64,000 nt of DNA from Nelumbo lutea (GCA_022828595.1 JAKGHH010000002.1:46759897-46823896); one strand, 5' to 3'. Shown: positions 33,910-46,771, numbered from the stretch's first letter. Notes: a model not told the origin generated them from the sequence alone. Numbers and translations: made by a program.

Positions 33910-36150
33910 GCTTTCAACTTTGCAGCCAAGAATTTCCTTAAAATCGTTTAGGGACTGAACATTTGCTACATTCAGCCCTGCAATACTGCTCTTAGGGAAG
34001 TTAACATGGAGCCCCGAAATCCATTCAAAACAGATTATGATCCTTTTCAAGTTGACAACATTGTCTTCTTCAGCCTCTAAAAACATCATAATGTCATTTG
34101 CAAATTGAAGGTGTGTCACCTGAATTGAATCTCTTCCAACTTCGAAACCCCTTACCAACCCTAACAGATTTGCCTTCTTCACCAATTGGCTAAAAATTTC
34201 AATTATGAAAGTGAATAGTAAGGGGGAGAGGGGACATCCTTGCCTTAATCCCCTACTAGCCTTGAAGTAGCCTTTAGGTTGCCCATTGATCAGGACTGAG
34301 AACCACGTGGATTTAACGCATCCCTCCACTCTCTAAATCCATTTTCTTCCAAATCCCATTAGCCTTAGGGTTTCTAATAGACATTCCCAATCCACTTTGT
34401 CGTATACTTTTTCCAAGTCTAGCTTCACAATCACCCCCGACTTGCCATTCATTTTCCTCTCTTCCATGCTTTCGTTTGCTATTAGAATGGTACCAACAAT
34501 TTGCCGCCCTTTTACAAAGGCAAATTGATTAAGCAAAATGATCTCACTTAGGACTTCCTTTAGTCTCCTAGCCAGCACCTTTTCTAGAATTTTGTAAACA
34601 CTTCCAACTAAACTGATAGGTTTGAAATCTTTCACTTCAAGAGTGCCTTGCTTTCTTGGAATCAGACATATGAAGTTGGATTTATCCCCTTATTTACTAT
34701 GGCCGAGTGGTAAAGGTCTTTAAACACCTCTAGCAGATCTTTTTTAATGGTATTCTAGCAAATCTGATAGAAAAAAAGAGGAAATCCATCTGGCCCTGGT
34801 GCCCTTTCACCATCCATATTAAAGACTGCTTCCATCACTTCTTGTTCTTGAAATTCCCTTTCTAACCATATTTTACTTATCTCTGAAATTTTTGAGCCTT
34901 CCCAAGAACATAGATGAGAGTTTATACTTTCAGTCTTTGAATAGAGATCTTCGAAAAAACTTACAAAGGCTTCAGAGATTTCTTCAGGGTCTTCCGTCTC
35001 TCTTTGCTCAATTTTTATTTTTGAGATGTGATTCATTTTCCTCTTTCCAGAAGCATATATGTGAAAGAATATGGAATTTTTATCTCCCTCTTTCAGCCAT
35101 CTGATCCTTGATCTTGTCTCCAATACACTTCTTCACGCCTTACCACCTTTTCCCATTCTTGTCTTAAGATGGTTCTCCTTCTTCCACTCTCCTCTAATTG
35201 GCCGGTTTGCTCCTTTTGGTCCAGGTCATCTAATTCTGATGGCAAGAGTAATTTCTATTCCTTGAATGTTTTAAATTCCTCTTTCCCCCACCTTTTTAGA
35301 TTCATTTTTACATGCTTTAGCTTTTCTAGAAATCTGTAACTTGGCCAGCCTTCCACTTTGCATTCCTCCCATCAGGTTGCTACCTTCCTTGAAAAATCTT
35401 TGTGCTTGGTCCAAAATTTCTCCAATTTGAAAGGGGTTTTCCCCAATGCTTCAGATTTGTGGTAAGTGTGATTGGCCAATGATTAGAGATGCATCGAGGC
35501 CTGATCTCTTGATAGGTCAATGGATAGAGATCTTCTCATTCTGGTGATATTAGAAATCTGTCCAGCCTACACCTTAGATCATTCTTTTGCGTGTTGGACT
35601 AGGTGAAATTACCATTTCTAAGGGGAAGATCATGCATCCTATGTCTAGAAATGAATTTGGAGAATTCCCTCATACTTTTGTTAACTCTTTTCCCGTTTGA
35701 GTGCTCATAGCTGAATCTAGTGACGTTGAAATCCCCACCCACAACCCAGGGGATGTCTGCCTGTTCATGAAGGGAATCCAGCTCCTCCCAAAACTGATTC
35801 CTCTTTGAGGGGGTGTTTGGACCATAAACCGCAATTAGGATCCCGGTGAAATCCGCTTCCTTGTTATTGAACAGGACTGAAATCGTGAATTCACCTATCT
35901 ACTTTTTCTCCCAACACTACATCTTCTCTCCACATTATGATAATCCCTCCTAAGGTGCCTGTAGCCGGAAGGGCTACCCAATTTCTGCCTCTTGTTCCCC
36001 AAATTGCTTTTACCAATCTTCTGTCCACATATACTTTTTTTGTTTCCTGCAAGAGAATTATGTTAGGATTCTCTTCTCAACATGTCTTTCACTATGCTTC
36101 TCTTGACATCACCACCCAACCCTCTGACGTTCCAGCTCAGTATCTTTATT
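33910..36150 (-). pseudogene. L1-type LINE ORF2 5' part: endonuclease and reverse transcriptase
   Basis: Begins near 36149 with IKILSWNVRGLGGDVKRSIV (endonuclease; ATA where ATG is expected), then NIILLQETKKVYVDRRLVKA and GTLGGIIIMW. RT region: IRWLKEGDKNSIFFH (35100), GERAPGPDGFPLFFY (34760), DFKPISLVGSVYKILEKVLA, FVKGRQIVGTILIANE (34635-34333), LINGQPKGYFKASRGLRQG and FANDIMMFLEAEED where the catalytic F/YADD has become FAND. Many stops and frameshifts. Cut at 33910 by Copia-3. Confidence 0.88.
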
Positions 36151-38470
36151 AGTTTACTCTAGCTGGCTTTCCCTTACTTAATCTTCTACTCTCTTCCCCT
36201 TTGCTATCCGCATTCTAGTCCACTATCCCTCATTGTAGACACTTTAATTCCCTATTGGGTCCCTGTCTTTTTCCTTGCTTTAAATCGTTTACTTCCTTAG
36301 GCTCACTGACTTCCTTTGTGTTCTTTCTTTCCAAGCTCGAGATCCCATTGGTTCCACTACAGTGAATTCCTAGTTTCCCTGCCATCTTTGTAACTTCAGT
36401 TACTTTCTTTTTTCCTTTTCTTGGCATGTTGTAACTTTGACTCCTGCTTTGGCTAGCGAAGTTTCCTTTGAACCAGAACTGTGGTCGTGAATATTGGGAT
36501 TGTCCAACGGTTGGGATTGTTGGTCGCCTAAACCTGGAACACAAGGAAACAAATGGCTACAACGAGGAGGAAAGCTACAATGATTAAAAAGACGAGTAGA
36601 TTCAAGGTTTGAAAAAGAGTAAGGAAGGCCGAGGTTTGAAGAAGAGCAAGATCTGGATGAGGTTGTGTTCAAAGAGTGCAGTGAGTTTCTTCCTCATCTG
36701 TCCTCAGGGATTTTGTAAGTAGGCAATTAACTCCCGTACTTCGGATCAACTAAGCAGACTTCTTCCAACAAATTGACGCACCCCCCACTCCTTTCCTCCG
36801 TCAAGTAGAACTTTGGCTCTGGAAAACACTACTTCCTGTGGGTCGACCTCTGTCTCCGTCTTGTAGGAATTCATATCTTCATCTGATTCCGACTCTTCTA
36901 CTTCTTCGGAGTAGCTTGACGATGGGTACTCGAGTGCCAATGAATGGAAGAATTCTTTCTGGCGAGATTTTGAGCTTGGGGGGGTTTCAAGGAAGTCCCG
37001 TCTGTTGTAAGTGGGAGTCGAAGAGAGGCTATGCGTGTGAGTACCTTGACGCATGCGAACATCTTGGGAGAGGTGGGTTCGGCTCTAGACAAGGCTAGGG
37101 TTCCTAGTCGGATCATCTTTGTGCTGACGTGGCTCACCCAAACCCGAAAGAAACACCTTTGTCTTTGAGCTGAACTTCCGAGCTGAGGCTTCTTTTAAAA
37201 TTTGAAAAGGCTTCCTAATCCGGCTCTTTGAGCTACTCTTTCTTGCTCCTTTTCTCTTTCTATTTCCCGGTAGAGCAAAAACCCGCCTATTCTTGACTTC
37301 GCCCATCTCATCAAAACTCGCAATAGGTTTTCCTTCCTTTGCACGTAACCGACCTGCCCCAACTCCTAGTTGATCGAGGGCCATAGAACTCCCACGTGTT
37401 TGTGTATCGTTGCTCCGAGATGACTCATCGAGTTTGATATTTGACTAAGTTGTCTTCTCCACTATGACCAAAGCAAAAAACCAAATATTCCTATCGAGGA
37501 TTGGTAATGATCGAGGGATAGAGTGTATTCCTCGATTTTTCACCTTCAGTCGAGCCTCCCTCAACTCAGACAAGCCTTTTGTTTTGGGATCGACTTCTTC
37601 TAGTCCTCCGCACAGAATTCCTATCATCTCAAAAACTTCCTCCTTCCACAAGTGAAACGGGAGTCCACGTATGGTGATCCATCCATCAAAGAGTAGATCT
37701 AAGGGGATAGCGTTTGTAGTTGGCCACCAATGGTTTAGATTCACCCAATTGCCGTAAATGTAGAAATTCTCCATTCTAGCCCAAGCAAAGGCTAGATCTT
37801 CAGATGGAGCGAACCCCACCACATTGTTACTGGAGAAGGGGTGAAGATGGATGAGGGTCAGAGAGTGAATATTTGCTGAGAGGCCGAGTTCGATTTCGTT
37901 CCAACCCATTTCGTCAGTTTTGGTGCACACAAATGCATTCTTCTAATTTCCAAAAGGTCTTTCTTGGGTGGCGATAGAGATATGGGCCGGACCTCCAGCC
38001 TTCACAACTCTGCTCCGCCCGATTGTCAGTGACGGGAAGGCAACTGGGGTTTCAGAGACTGAAGGTCCAAGCTTAGGGGTGAAAAAGTCGAGCACTTCGA
38101 AAAAAATCTTCCATCCTGACTTCTTTTCTTCTTCCGGTATGCATATTGACCTTTGTTTTTTGGTGAGTTCCTAACAACTTAAACGGAAGAATCTTCCCCA
38201 ACGATTTTCACTTTGTTGAATTAATAACACCTTCCCTCTATGAGCGTGTTTGTGCTCTTTCACTATTCTTGTTTGCGGGGAAATCACCTCTTGGAGGAAA
38301 TCTCTCATCCTGGTCGTCTCCTCTGCTTTCAGGGATATTCTCGACCAACCACCCTTTCCTCTCTTAGTTAGCATTATAAAATCATCTTGTTTGATAGGTT
38401 TTGTGTCAAACTCAAAGGATTTTGAACCGATTGCTATTGACTTTCTCATCGTTGTAGTAATCTAGGACTT
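36151..38470 (-). pseudogene. L1-type LINE ORF1, DUF4283-like, broken
   Basis: Frames on the minus strand: 38449-38171 (FDTKPIKQDDFIMLTKRGKG, WSRISLKAEETTRMRDFLQE), 37930-37445 with WPTTNAIPLDLLFDGWITI, RGLPFHLWKEEVFEMIGILC and GGLEEVDPKTKGLSELREAR, and less conserved basic and serine-rich parts to 36230. The FDGWITIRGLPFHLW...CGG block is the RNA-binding DUF4283-type region of plant LINE ORF1. No CCHC knuckle was seen. Frame breaks near 38165, 37935 and 37440. Position directly upstream of ORF2 supports one long LINE from about 38470 to 29828. Confidence 0.82.
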
Positions 38471-39527
38471 GTCGCAGGTTTCCGGTGTTGACAGACTCCG
38501 GTGTTGATTGTCTCCATTGTTGCAGGTTTCTGGTATTAACAGACTCCTCATGAACTATCGATTGCTTCTAAAATTTGGAACCCTTGCTCCCCTATTTTTT
38601 AACTCTCTTAGGAATCAGATGGGCTTGTTCTGATGAATTGATGATACACTATTGATGTCTTGAAGCTGGGATTATCCACCCACTAGAAACCTTGTATAAA
38701 AAGGACTTATGGGATATATTTTTGTTGGTGAGGAACTTTAGAAAGGAGGAACTCCATTTTTGTTTTTGGGGTGCACCTTAGTGTATTTTGTTCAGTATTA
38801 TCATACTCAACTTTCACAGTTGTTTCTATGGAGTATGGGCCCCTTCTAAGGGGCTCATGAAAATGGGAAAGATGCCGCCAGGGATGGAGAAAGGGGCAGA
38901 TGTCGGAGAGCCATTTCTAAATTATTAATTGTGCTGCTCCATAGGGTTCTCTTTGCATTGAGGTTGCTGCATTCTTGTGCTATTTGTGAGTTGGCTCTTT
39001 AAGCTAGCCCTTTTATTGGCTGAAGCAAGGTATTCTCTGTCATGGCATGAATTGGTAGTGGCGCTCTTTTTGATATTTGGGGGTTGGGTTGGTTTATTTT
39101 GTGTTTTCTTTTATTGATCTTTGCATTCCCTTTGGCCTTTTCTCCTTTCCTTTTTCTAACTTCTCTTTATTTTCCCTGTCTTCTATACATGTATTTTTAT
39201 ACCTACAGCAAGAAAAGTTTAAGAGAATTAGTAACTCATCACAAATGACAAGCAGGAGTGCAGTGAAGAAAGCTCAAAGATACTTAGGTTTTAGGCCTAA
39301 CACAGTAATCTAAGGAAAGAAACTCAGCTGTTGAAAACTAGAGTGTTTAGTAAAAGAAATCAAATTTTCCATGGATTAAGTCACTCTGATTTCCTAAATC
39401 AATTGCAATTCTTTTTCTAGTCAATTAAAATTTATTAAAAGGAAAAATGTACATGAGAGGTATATAGGCAAAGAGCCCAGCCAAACAAACAAAAGAAATA
39501 CCCCCAAAAGGGAGTGCAAACAAAAAA
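38471..39527 (+). other. Intron 6 sequence without assigned feature
   Basis: The first part, with a repeated GTTGCAGGTTTC/TCGCAGGTTTCCGG motif (38476-38530), may be the LINE 5' leader. The remainder shows no coding signal. Confidence 0.5.
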
Positions 39528-39535
39528 GAGTCAAC

Positions 39536-40320
39536 CATAGTTTTTAAGGCGCCAAGATGAGGCTAGGCGACAGGGGGCGCCTTGTTGCCTAGTCGCCTAG
39601 TCGCCTAGGTGATGTATTTTTTTTAAGTAAAACCATATATCCTAGGGTAGTTCCCTAAGTTCCATAACCATCTTAATAATTATCCATAATTTTCATAAGA
39701 GAAGGTGGAAGAAGAAGATCTGTAAGAAGAAAATGTGTTTAGACAAAATTTTAAGTTCTTCCCTTGCTTAGTTGTTCAGGTTCTGAAATCTTTGAGGATT
39801 CAATCAAGGATCAAAACTTTGATATGATATGCCCCGTATCGGGTGTATTGTATTGTATCTTTGGCGTCCCAATACACATGTTTACAGGTGTTTTTGGGAA
39901 CCCATTTTTTAAAATAATATATATATATATGTATATATTTAAAAATGAAGTTGAAAACCAAAGAAATAAAAAAATAGGGGAAGTATCGTTATAAGTACTG
40001 ATACACCTCTGCCAATACACAGAGGTGTATTGATACTTTGAACCATGGGTTCAATACAGCAATTAGCAATGTTTGTGTTGATTAAACCCTAAAAAGTAAG
40101 AAAATAATAAAAAGAAATTAGTACATAAACACATAAAATGAGTATTCTAGTTTAACAATGCCTATTTTATAAAGATAATGTCAAAAAATTAAAAATATAA
40201 AAGTATTTTATAACATAGTGCACAAAACTACTTGGCAACTGGGCAAGGCAAGCCTCCAAGGGCGCCTTGTCGCCTAGGCGTCACCTAGGCACCCACCTAG
40301 GCATCGCCTTGACAACTATG
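39536..40320. mobile_element. 785-bp hAT-like non-autonomous element
   Basis: Left end CATAGTTTTTAAGGCG; right end reverse-complemented CATAGTTGTCAAGGCG. Flanked by GAGTCAAC (39528-39535) and GAGCCAAC (40321-40328), an 8-bp duplication with one change. Both subterminal regions are full of CCTAGGCG/AAGGCGCC motifs. The interior (39810-40070) is AT-rich with a TA run and a palindrome around 40010-40035 (ACACCTCTG / CAGAGGTGT). No transposase. Confidence 0.88.
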
Positions 40321-40328
40321 GAGCCAAC

Positions 40329-41217
40329 CTTAGACCAGGGAAAAAGGAAAAAAGAAAAAGGAAAAAGGAAAAAAACCAATCCTGCAAAGCCAACTCTATA
40401 CAAAAGCTGTCATACAATGACAGCCTCAAGAGGCTCCAAATAAAATCACTAACCCAACAGAAGGGCAGAAGGGACAAAACCACCATAGCACACCATGACT
40501 GAAATTAGCCGGTGATACTTACCTTTCTCAGTAGATTGTTCCCTACAAAGTTCTGAAGGAAAGGGGTCATGAACAAATGACCTCAAAGTCAACTAGGGTA
40601 AAACCCCACTAAGAAACATACACAGCTTCATCATATTTTAACCAAGGATACTTGAGGCTGGGTTGGCTATTGCCTGTGTTTGCTTGATTAAAGTCAAGAC
40701 TGACTTTTGACTGAAGTCTAGCATTGTGTGTCCTGTTGCTGAATCCCCAACTTCTGTTTATCTGATCTTACGAAATTTCAGATGTAAGTGGTATTGCATG
40801 GATACAGGCACAAGAGTAAGAATCCAATGGCTGTCCTTGAGTTTGTTTGACAATTTGAAAGCTTATGGACTTTGAAGCTGTGAAATGGAAAATTACTAGT
40901 AAAACATATGCCAGTATCCAACAACACCATCTGTTCCCAACTTGTGCATCATTTCATCTAGAAATCTCATTCCATGTGATGATATCAATTTTGCAAATGA
41001 ATCCTAATCCACCATCTAGATTTTGCTTTTTATGGATTCATCATTCATGTAATGAATCTGTCTCAGCTTCTTTTAGCATTATGATTGATCATTAATTTTG
41101 CTTTGGTCTTTATGGATCATAACCAATGTGTTTTCAATGATGTGATCTGTTTATCAGAGGATAGGCTATCTATTGGTCTTGGTCTTGTAATGATATATTT
41201 GTTTTTCAATGTGCCAG
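40329..41217 (+). other. End of intron 6
   Basis: A-rich tract (40338-40378) and otherwise plain AT-rich intron. Acceptor AATGTGCCAG at 41217. No feature recognised. Confidence 0.6.
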
Positions 41218-41378
41218 GAAATGATTCGTCTGATGAGAGAAAAACGTTACCCAGCTGCTTTCAAGTGTTACTATAACTTCCACAAGTTAGACCCTTTAGA
41301 TGATGACAACCTTCACTTTAAGATGGTTATCCATGTGCACAGTGATTCAGCTTTTCGACGATACCAGAAGGAGATGAG
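41218..41378 (+). CDS. RNL: tRNA ligase exon e6
   Basis: Bounded by acceptor TGTGCCAG and donor ATGAG|GTCTTT, a weak donor. It reads EMIRLMREKRYPAAFKCYYN, FHKLDPLDDDNLHFKMVI, HVHSDSAFRRYQKEM and ends AG, completed by G of e7 to arginine. The H.HSDS.FRRY.KEMR block is one of the most conserved parts of the plant enzyme. It continues directly from e5 despite 19.3 kb of intron between them. Confidence 0.96.
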
Positions 41379-41518
41379 GTCTTTGTTAATTTACATTTTA
41401 TTACATGATATGATTACCTATATTATCCATATCAATTACAATTTAAAAATTCCTTGTCTCTCCATGCTATTTAGTCTATCTCTATTTTCTGAATAAAGAA
41501 GAGCTTGGCATTTTCCAG

Positions 41519-41550
41519 GTATAAACCAGGATTGTGGCCATTGTATAGAG
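41519..41550 (+). CDS. RNL: tRNA ligase exon e7, 32-nt microexon
   Basis: Only 32 nt between acceptor TTTTCCAG and donor AGAG|GTAAGA. G completes Arg from e6, then YKPGLWPLYR, and a final G completed by GT of e8 to glycine. The resulting RYKPGLWPLYRGFFVDVNLF is contiguous and family-like, which fixes both boundaries. It lies 140 bp after e6 and 20.9 kb before e8. Skipping it would shift the frame. Confidence 0.93.
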
Positions 41551-41699
41551 GTAAGATGCATTTCTTCTTGTAAAAGATTCAATTTATCTAGTTATTACTT
41601 AGAGTTTATTTTTCTAGCTTGATGACCTTGAAGCTTTTGTAAAAGATTTGATTTATCTAGTTATTACTTAGAGTTTCAATTTATCTATACAATGGGAAT
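41551..41699 (+). other. Start of intron 8
   Basis: Contains a short direct duplication: AATTTATCTAGTTATTACTT (near 41580) recurs almost unchanged near 41650. Confidence 0.7.
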
Positions 41700-42065
41700 G
41701 TATAAAAATACATCTCTGAACCCTATACCATCACCTCCTTACTATTGACAAAAAAGATTTTGAATTCAAAAAATAAAAAGATTTGTAATCTCTTCCCATA
41801 AACTCTTTATATACCGCCACCCAAGAATGCATTTTTCCTGGTATCTTTAAATATACTGACTCGATTGAACTACTCTTCCTGAGAAAGACTATTATTCCTC
41901 TCTTTCCAGATTATCCACAAAACTGCTGCTGGAACTGTGTTCCATATGTTTCTTCCTCTTTTTCCTAAACCTCTCAATCTCAAATTAATTTTCTCATTAT
42001 ATGATGGGATAAATATTCACATTTCAGAATAACATTGGGGAGAAGATTCCTAATCTCTGTCCTTA
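41700..42065 (-). pseudogene. LINE C-terminal fragment (minus)
   Basis: The minus strand of about 41860-41965 reads RGLGKRGRNIWNTVPAAVLW then IIWKERNN, the C-terminal motif of an L1-like ORF2. Only a short piece. Copia-4 begins a few bases to its right (target duplication at 42066-42070). Confidence 0.7.
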
Positions 42066-42070
42066 GTCAC

Positions 42071-42397
42071 AGTTGAAAAACAGTCCTAGAAGTATGGGAC
42101 TGTGCCAGAAAACCAGAAAAACTAACACGAGAAGATTAGAGAGAGAGAGAGAGAGAGAGAGAGCTGCGGCAAGGAGAGTTAGAGGATGAGGAGTTTGAAC
42201 TAATCCTCCCTCTAACACTCTAATACTCTTTTATTAAGTTAATCTTTGAGTAATTACAAGAGAGGTTCTTAGTTGGACAAGAAATTACAAAAAGGAACAT
42301 AAAAGAGTATGGGCCCAGAATAAGGCCCATTACAGAGAAGAACATAAAGATAATATAAACTAACTGCCTATGGGCCATTCGGCCCATCTTCTCTACA
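42071..42397 (-). repeat. Copia-4 3' LTR
   Basis: 327 bp. The polypurine tract CTTGAGGGGGAG lies just inside (42398-42409). Contains a (GA)n run at about 42137-42162. Confidence 0.95.
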
Positions 42398-42402
42398 CTC
42401 CC

Positions 42403-43891
42403 CCTCAAGCTGAGCATAGATGTTAATTATGCCCAGCTTGCCAGTGTCATGCTGAAGCCTTGCCTTGGGAAGACCTTTGGTGAGGAAATCTACCAATTGT
42501 CCTTCAGAGGTAATGAATGGAAGACACACTTCACCAGTAGAGACTCTTTCTTGAATAAAGTGTCTATCAACCTCAATATGTTTAGTTCTATCATGTTGTA
42601 TGGGGTTGTGGGCAATGTTGATGGCAGCCTGATTATCACAGTACAATATCATTGGCTTGTCATAATCAATCCCGAGTTCTTCCATCAATGACCTTAGCCA
42701 CAACAGTTCAGAGACTCCATGTGCCATGGCCCTGTATTCTGCTTCTGCTGAGGATCGGGCCACAACTGATTGTTTCTTGCTCCTCCAAGAGACAACATTA
42801 CCAGCCACCAGACTGTAATACCCTGAAGTGGATCTTCTGTCATCAATATTTCCAGCCCAGTCAGCATTAGTATAGGCTTCAAGTTTTAGATGTCCATGCT
42901 TGGTAAACAGAATCCCTTTTCTCGGAGAGCCTTTCAAATAACACAAAACTCGTTCTGCAGCTGCCATATGAGTATCTCTAGGTGCATGCATGTATTGGCT
43001 AATATAGCTAACAACATATGCAATATCTAGCCGAGTCATGCACATGTACAGAAGCTTCCCAAGAAGTCTCTGAAAAACCCCTTTGTCTTCCAACAATGTC
43101 CCATCTGAAGCAGACAGTTTGTGACTCATATCAATAGGAGTTGCAGCTGGTCTAGCACCCATCTTCCTAGTTTCAGAGAGCAAGTTAAGGACATACTTCC
43201 TTTGGGAGATAAGAATCTCATTCTTGGATCTAGCAACTTCTATGCCAAGGAAGTATCTCAATTCCCTCAAATTCTTAATCTCAAATTCTGTATGAAGGAA
43301 AGACTTAAGAGCACGAATTCCTGAGGCATCATTACCAGTCACAACAATGTCATCAACATACACAATGAGATACACTGCCAGGGATTCACTTCTCTTCACA
43401 AAGAGAGTATGATCTACCTGTATCTGAGTGTAGCCAAATTTAACAAGTGCTGTTCTAAATTTCTCAAACCATGCTCTAAGAGACTGTTTGAGGCCATAAA
43501 GAGATTTCTTCAATTTGCAAACCTTTCCTTGCATCTCATTTCCATACATTCCTGGAGGGAGAGACATATAGACTTCCTCATGTAAGTCACCATTCAGAAA
43601 TGCATTCTTTACATCCAACTGATAAAGGGGCCAATCAAAGTGAGCTGCTAGAGATAAGAGAACTCTCACAGATGTCATCTTCGCAACAGGAGCAAAGGTC
43701 TCTAAGTAATCAATCCCATATGTCTGTGTGTACCCTTTGGCAACCAATATGGCCTTATACCTCTCAATAGTCCCATCAGCCCGATATTTAATGGTAAAGA
43801 CCCACTTGCAACCAACCGGATCCTTCCCTTCAGGCAAATCCACCACTTCCCAAGTATCATTTTTGTGTAGGGCATCCATCTCAGATTGCAT
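42403..43891 (-). pseudogene. Copia-4 pol 3' part: RT and RNase H (open)
   Basis: A single open frame from 43891 into the LTR (formal stop at 42368). [58 protein letters not shown], catalytic YVDDIVVTGND at about 43345. RNase H: YTNADWAGNIDDRRSTSGYY, VARSSAEAEYRAMAHGVSEL, YCDNQAAINIAHNPIQHD, DRHFIQERVSTGEVCLP. All catalytic aspartates of the RT motif are present. Classed as pseudogene because upstream pol is broken. Confidence 0.93.
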
Positions 43892-45841
43892 GGCATCTCT
43901 CCATTATAGAATCTCAAGAGCTTCTGACACAGATCTAGGAATAGGGTTAGAAGCAACTGAAGAGAGATAGGCAGAGTATGAAGGAGAAAGTAGGTCATAA
44001 GAAAGGTGTTTGGAAATGCAGTGTGCAGTGCACTTTCGTTTTCCTTTCCTAACAGCAATAGGAACATCAAGATCCGAGAAAGATGGTTCCAAAGAGGTTA
44101 AAACAACACCTGTTGTCTCATCTGCGATTGGAAATGTATGAGGCTCATCTGCTGCAAGAGAAACAACCTGCTCATTCCTTGACCTTTGCCTTTGATACAC
44201 CTTGGGATTGTGGGTAGGACGAGGAGGTAAAGAGATAGGAGTACTAGGACAAGAAGAAGGAAGTGACTGGTCCTCCCTTGATTCATTTTGTGAGGACAGA
44301 GGCCCATTAAGAGACTCAACTGGGACAGGGAGAGGAGGAGCAAACACTTGTGACAAACTCTCCCACTGTTGACAATGTCCTTCCTGAGAGGACCCATAAA
44401 AAGGGGAAAGTTCAAAGGTAACATCCATGGAGACATATCGAGTGCCAATCTTTGGATCAAAACAGCAGTAACCCTTTTGTGTGGGGGAATAAACAAGGAA
44501 GATGCATTTGTGGGTTTTTTGTTCAAACTTATGTCTCTGGACACTTGGAATGTGAACATAACAGGTGCATCCAAACACACAGAGAGGAATCAGGAAGAGA
44601 TCCTTGTCTCTATAGATGAAGAAGACTGAAGGGGGATTTAAACAGTAGAACCCTGGATGGCATACGGTTTATGAGATAGGTAGCAGTGAGAACAACATCA
44701 CCCCAAAATCTTGTGGGAACATGTGAGGCAAATAAAAGGCTCCTTGCAACTTCAACAATATGCTTATTTTTTTCTTTCAGCAACTCGATTCTATTCAAGG
44801 GTTCTAACACAGGAACTTTGATGAACAACTCTCATGTTAGAGAGATACAAGGATAAACTCTTGTCAAAATACTCTTTTGCATTGTCAGATCTAAAAATCT
44901 TGATTCTGGTATCAAACTGAGTTAAAACAAATTCATGAAATTGTCTCACAAGTTTTGGAACTTCTTCACGAGATTTCATTAGGTATGTCCAAGTGAATCT
45001 AGAAAAGTCATCAATAAACAGGATGAAATATCTATAACCCCCCATAGAAGATAAGTGGTAAGGCCCCCACACATTAGAGTGCACAATATTAAAAAGAGAA
45101 GGATCTTTTATGGCCCGAAGGGTAACTGTTTCTACAATGCTTTGATAACCGACAAGACTCACAATTAAGACTGGACACACTGACTCACTTAAACAGTTCG
45201 GGAAATAGATGACTTAAAGCAGAAAAAGACAAATGACCCAAACGACAATGACTCAACATGATTCGACTGACAGGCTCTGACAAGGTAGATCCAAAGGCAG
45301 CATTCTTAAGATGATCAATGCATTGTTCAGGAGTGTCAAGCAGGTATTTTCCATTCGCTTCATGGCCACTCCTAATCACCTTCCGAGACTCCAGGTCCTG
45401 AAAAACACAATGAGAAGGAAAAAAGGTTACACAACACTTCAATGATTTGGTTAAGCTATTTACAAATAACAAATTAGTATTCAATCTAGGTACATGAAGG
45501 GTGGAGGATAGGAGTAAGGAGTTCGTAGCCTTAACAGTTCCCTTGCCAGAAATAGAGGCAAGAGAGCCATAAGCTAAGGTGATTTTGTCACGACCAGGAA
45601 GCAAATCATATGAAACAAACAAAGTGGAAAGATTGGTCATGTGATCATAAGCACCTGAGTCTATGATCCAAGGGATCTTAGGATTACCTGAGGTGGTTGC
45701 ATGGTTAGCAAAAGCCCTTATACCTGAGTGAGCAAATGCAGTGGTGACTGAATTTTCTGAAGGGTTGGATGATGAGGTCACTCCTTCAAGATGGCTGATC
45801 ATCTTTCCAAACTTTTCATACTCAGCCTTCATGGCTGCCAA
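43892..45841 (-). pseudogene. Copia-4 pol 5' part: protease and integrase, broken
   Basis: Protease IIDSGAYDHMTNLSTLF (45841-45185; SGAY where related copies have SGAS/T), GAG-pre-integrase RLGHLSFSALSHLFPELF, integrase HSNVWGPYHLSSMGGYRYFI (Asp of the first DDE residue replaced by Asn), FRSDNAKEYFDKSL, ATYLINRMPSRVL. Frames change near 45182, 44830, 44600 and 43910. Confidence 0.88.
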
Positions 45842-45899
45842 TTGTGCACAGCCAGACTCAATTTCAGCATCTGTACCCGTGGCTGCATTTGCACTCCCT

Positions 45900-46771
45900 G
45901 TCTTCCTACCATCATTATTCTTCTAAAATCGAGCAGGAACAAGTCCGGGATGTAATTTCTTGCACTTGTCCTTGGTGTGCTTTGGCTTCTTGCAATACTC
46001 ACAGACAACCTCTTTCTTTCCAGTGCCATTGGGAGCCCCTATAACTCCTTTGGGTTTCACCCCCATATTTGCAAATGCATTAGTGCCAACTCCTTGTACA
46101 TGTACCTGCCTTCTACTTTCTTCACTACTGACTAAAGCATATGCTCGTGATAGTGAGACACTTTCATTGGACAGAATATTTTGTTTCGTGATGTCATATT
46201 CAGGGTTTAGCCCAATTAGGAACTCAAAAACCATGTTCCTTTCAACTAATTTTCGGTAGGTCTCTGCATCATTGGGAGTATCCCATGTCACTGCCTCTAT
46301 TAGATCAATTTCTTGCCACAGATATTTCAAGGTGGATAAATATGCTGCAAGGGATTTCTTCCCCTGTCTCAGATTCTTCACATCACTCCTTAGTTGATAG
46401 GCTCTGGCTACATTCAGTTTCTAGGAGTACGTTTCCGCAACACTATCCCAGATTTCCTTGGCCGAATTCATCCAAAGATAATGCTGACTAATCTGTGTCT
46501 GCATTGAATTCACAAGCCACCCAATCATTGTGTAATTCTCTAGCATCCATTTGTCATAAGAGGGATCATCCACTGGGGGAGCTTTCTTGCTCCCAGAGAT
46601 AAACCCCCACTTCCCTCTACTGCAAATATGAATTTTTATGGATTGTGACCAGGCCAAATAATTGGTTCCATCCAGTTTAACTGTAGTTACTGCCAACAAG
46701 GAATCAGTTGTAGTTCCCGATGTATGTCCATATTCAGCAGTACTCTTGTTCTCAATTTCTGAGAAGTCCAT
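45900..46771 (-). pseudogene. Copia-4 gag
   Basis: Opens MDFSEIENKSTAEYGHTSGT, then VTTVKLDGTNYLAWSQSIKI, ISQHYLWMNSAKEIWDSVAE, a stop at about 46423, LRSDVKNLRQGKKSLAAYL, FEFLIGLNPEYDITKQNIL and the zinc knuckle CEYCKKPKHTKDKC (intact CCHC). Stop at 45923. Confidence 0.9.

Noticed and set aside
39077..39313. Plus-strand frame of 78 codons
   Set aside because: The translation is phenylalanine/serine-rich noise from T-rich intron; no homologue or context.
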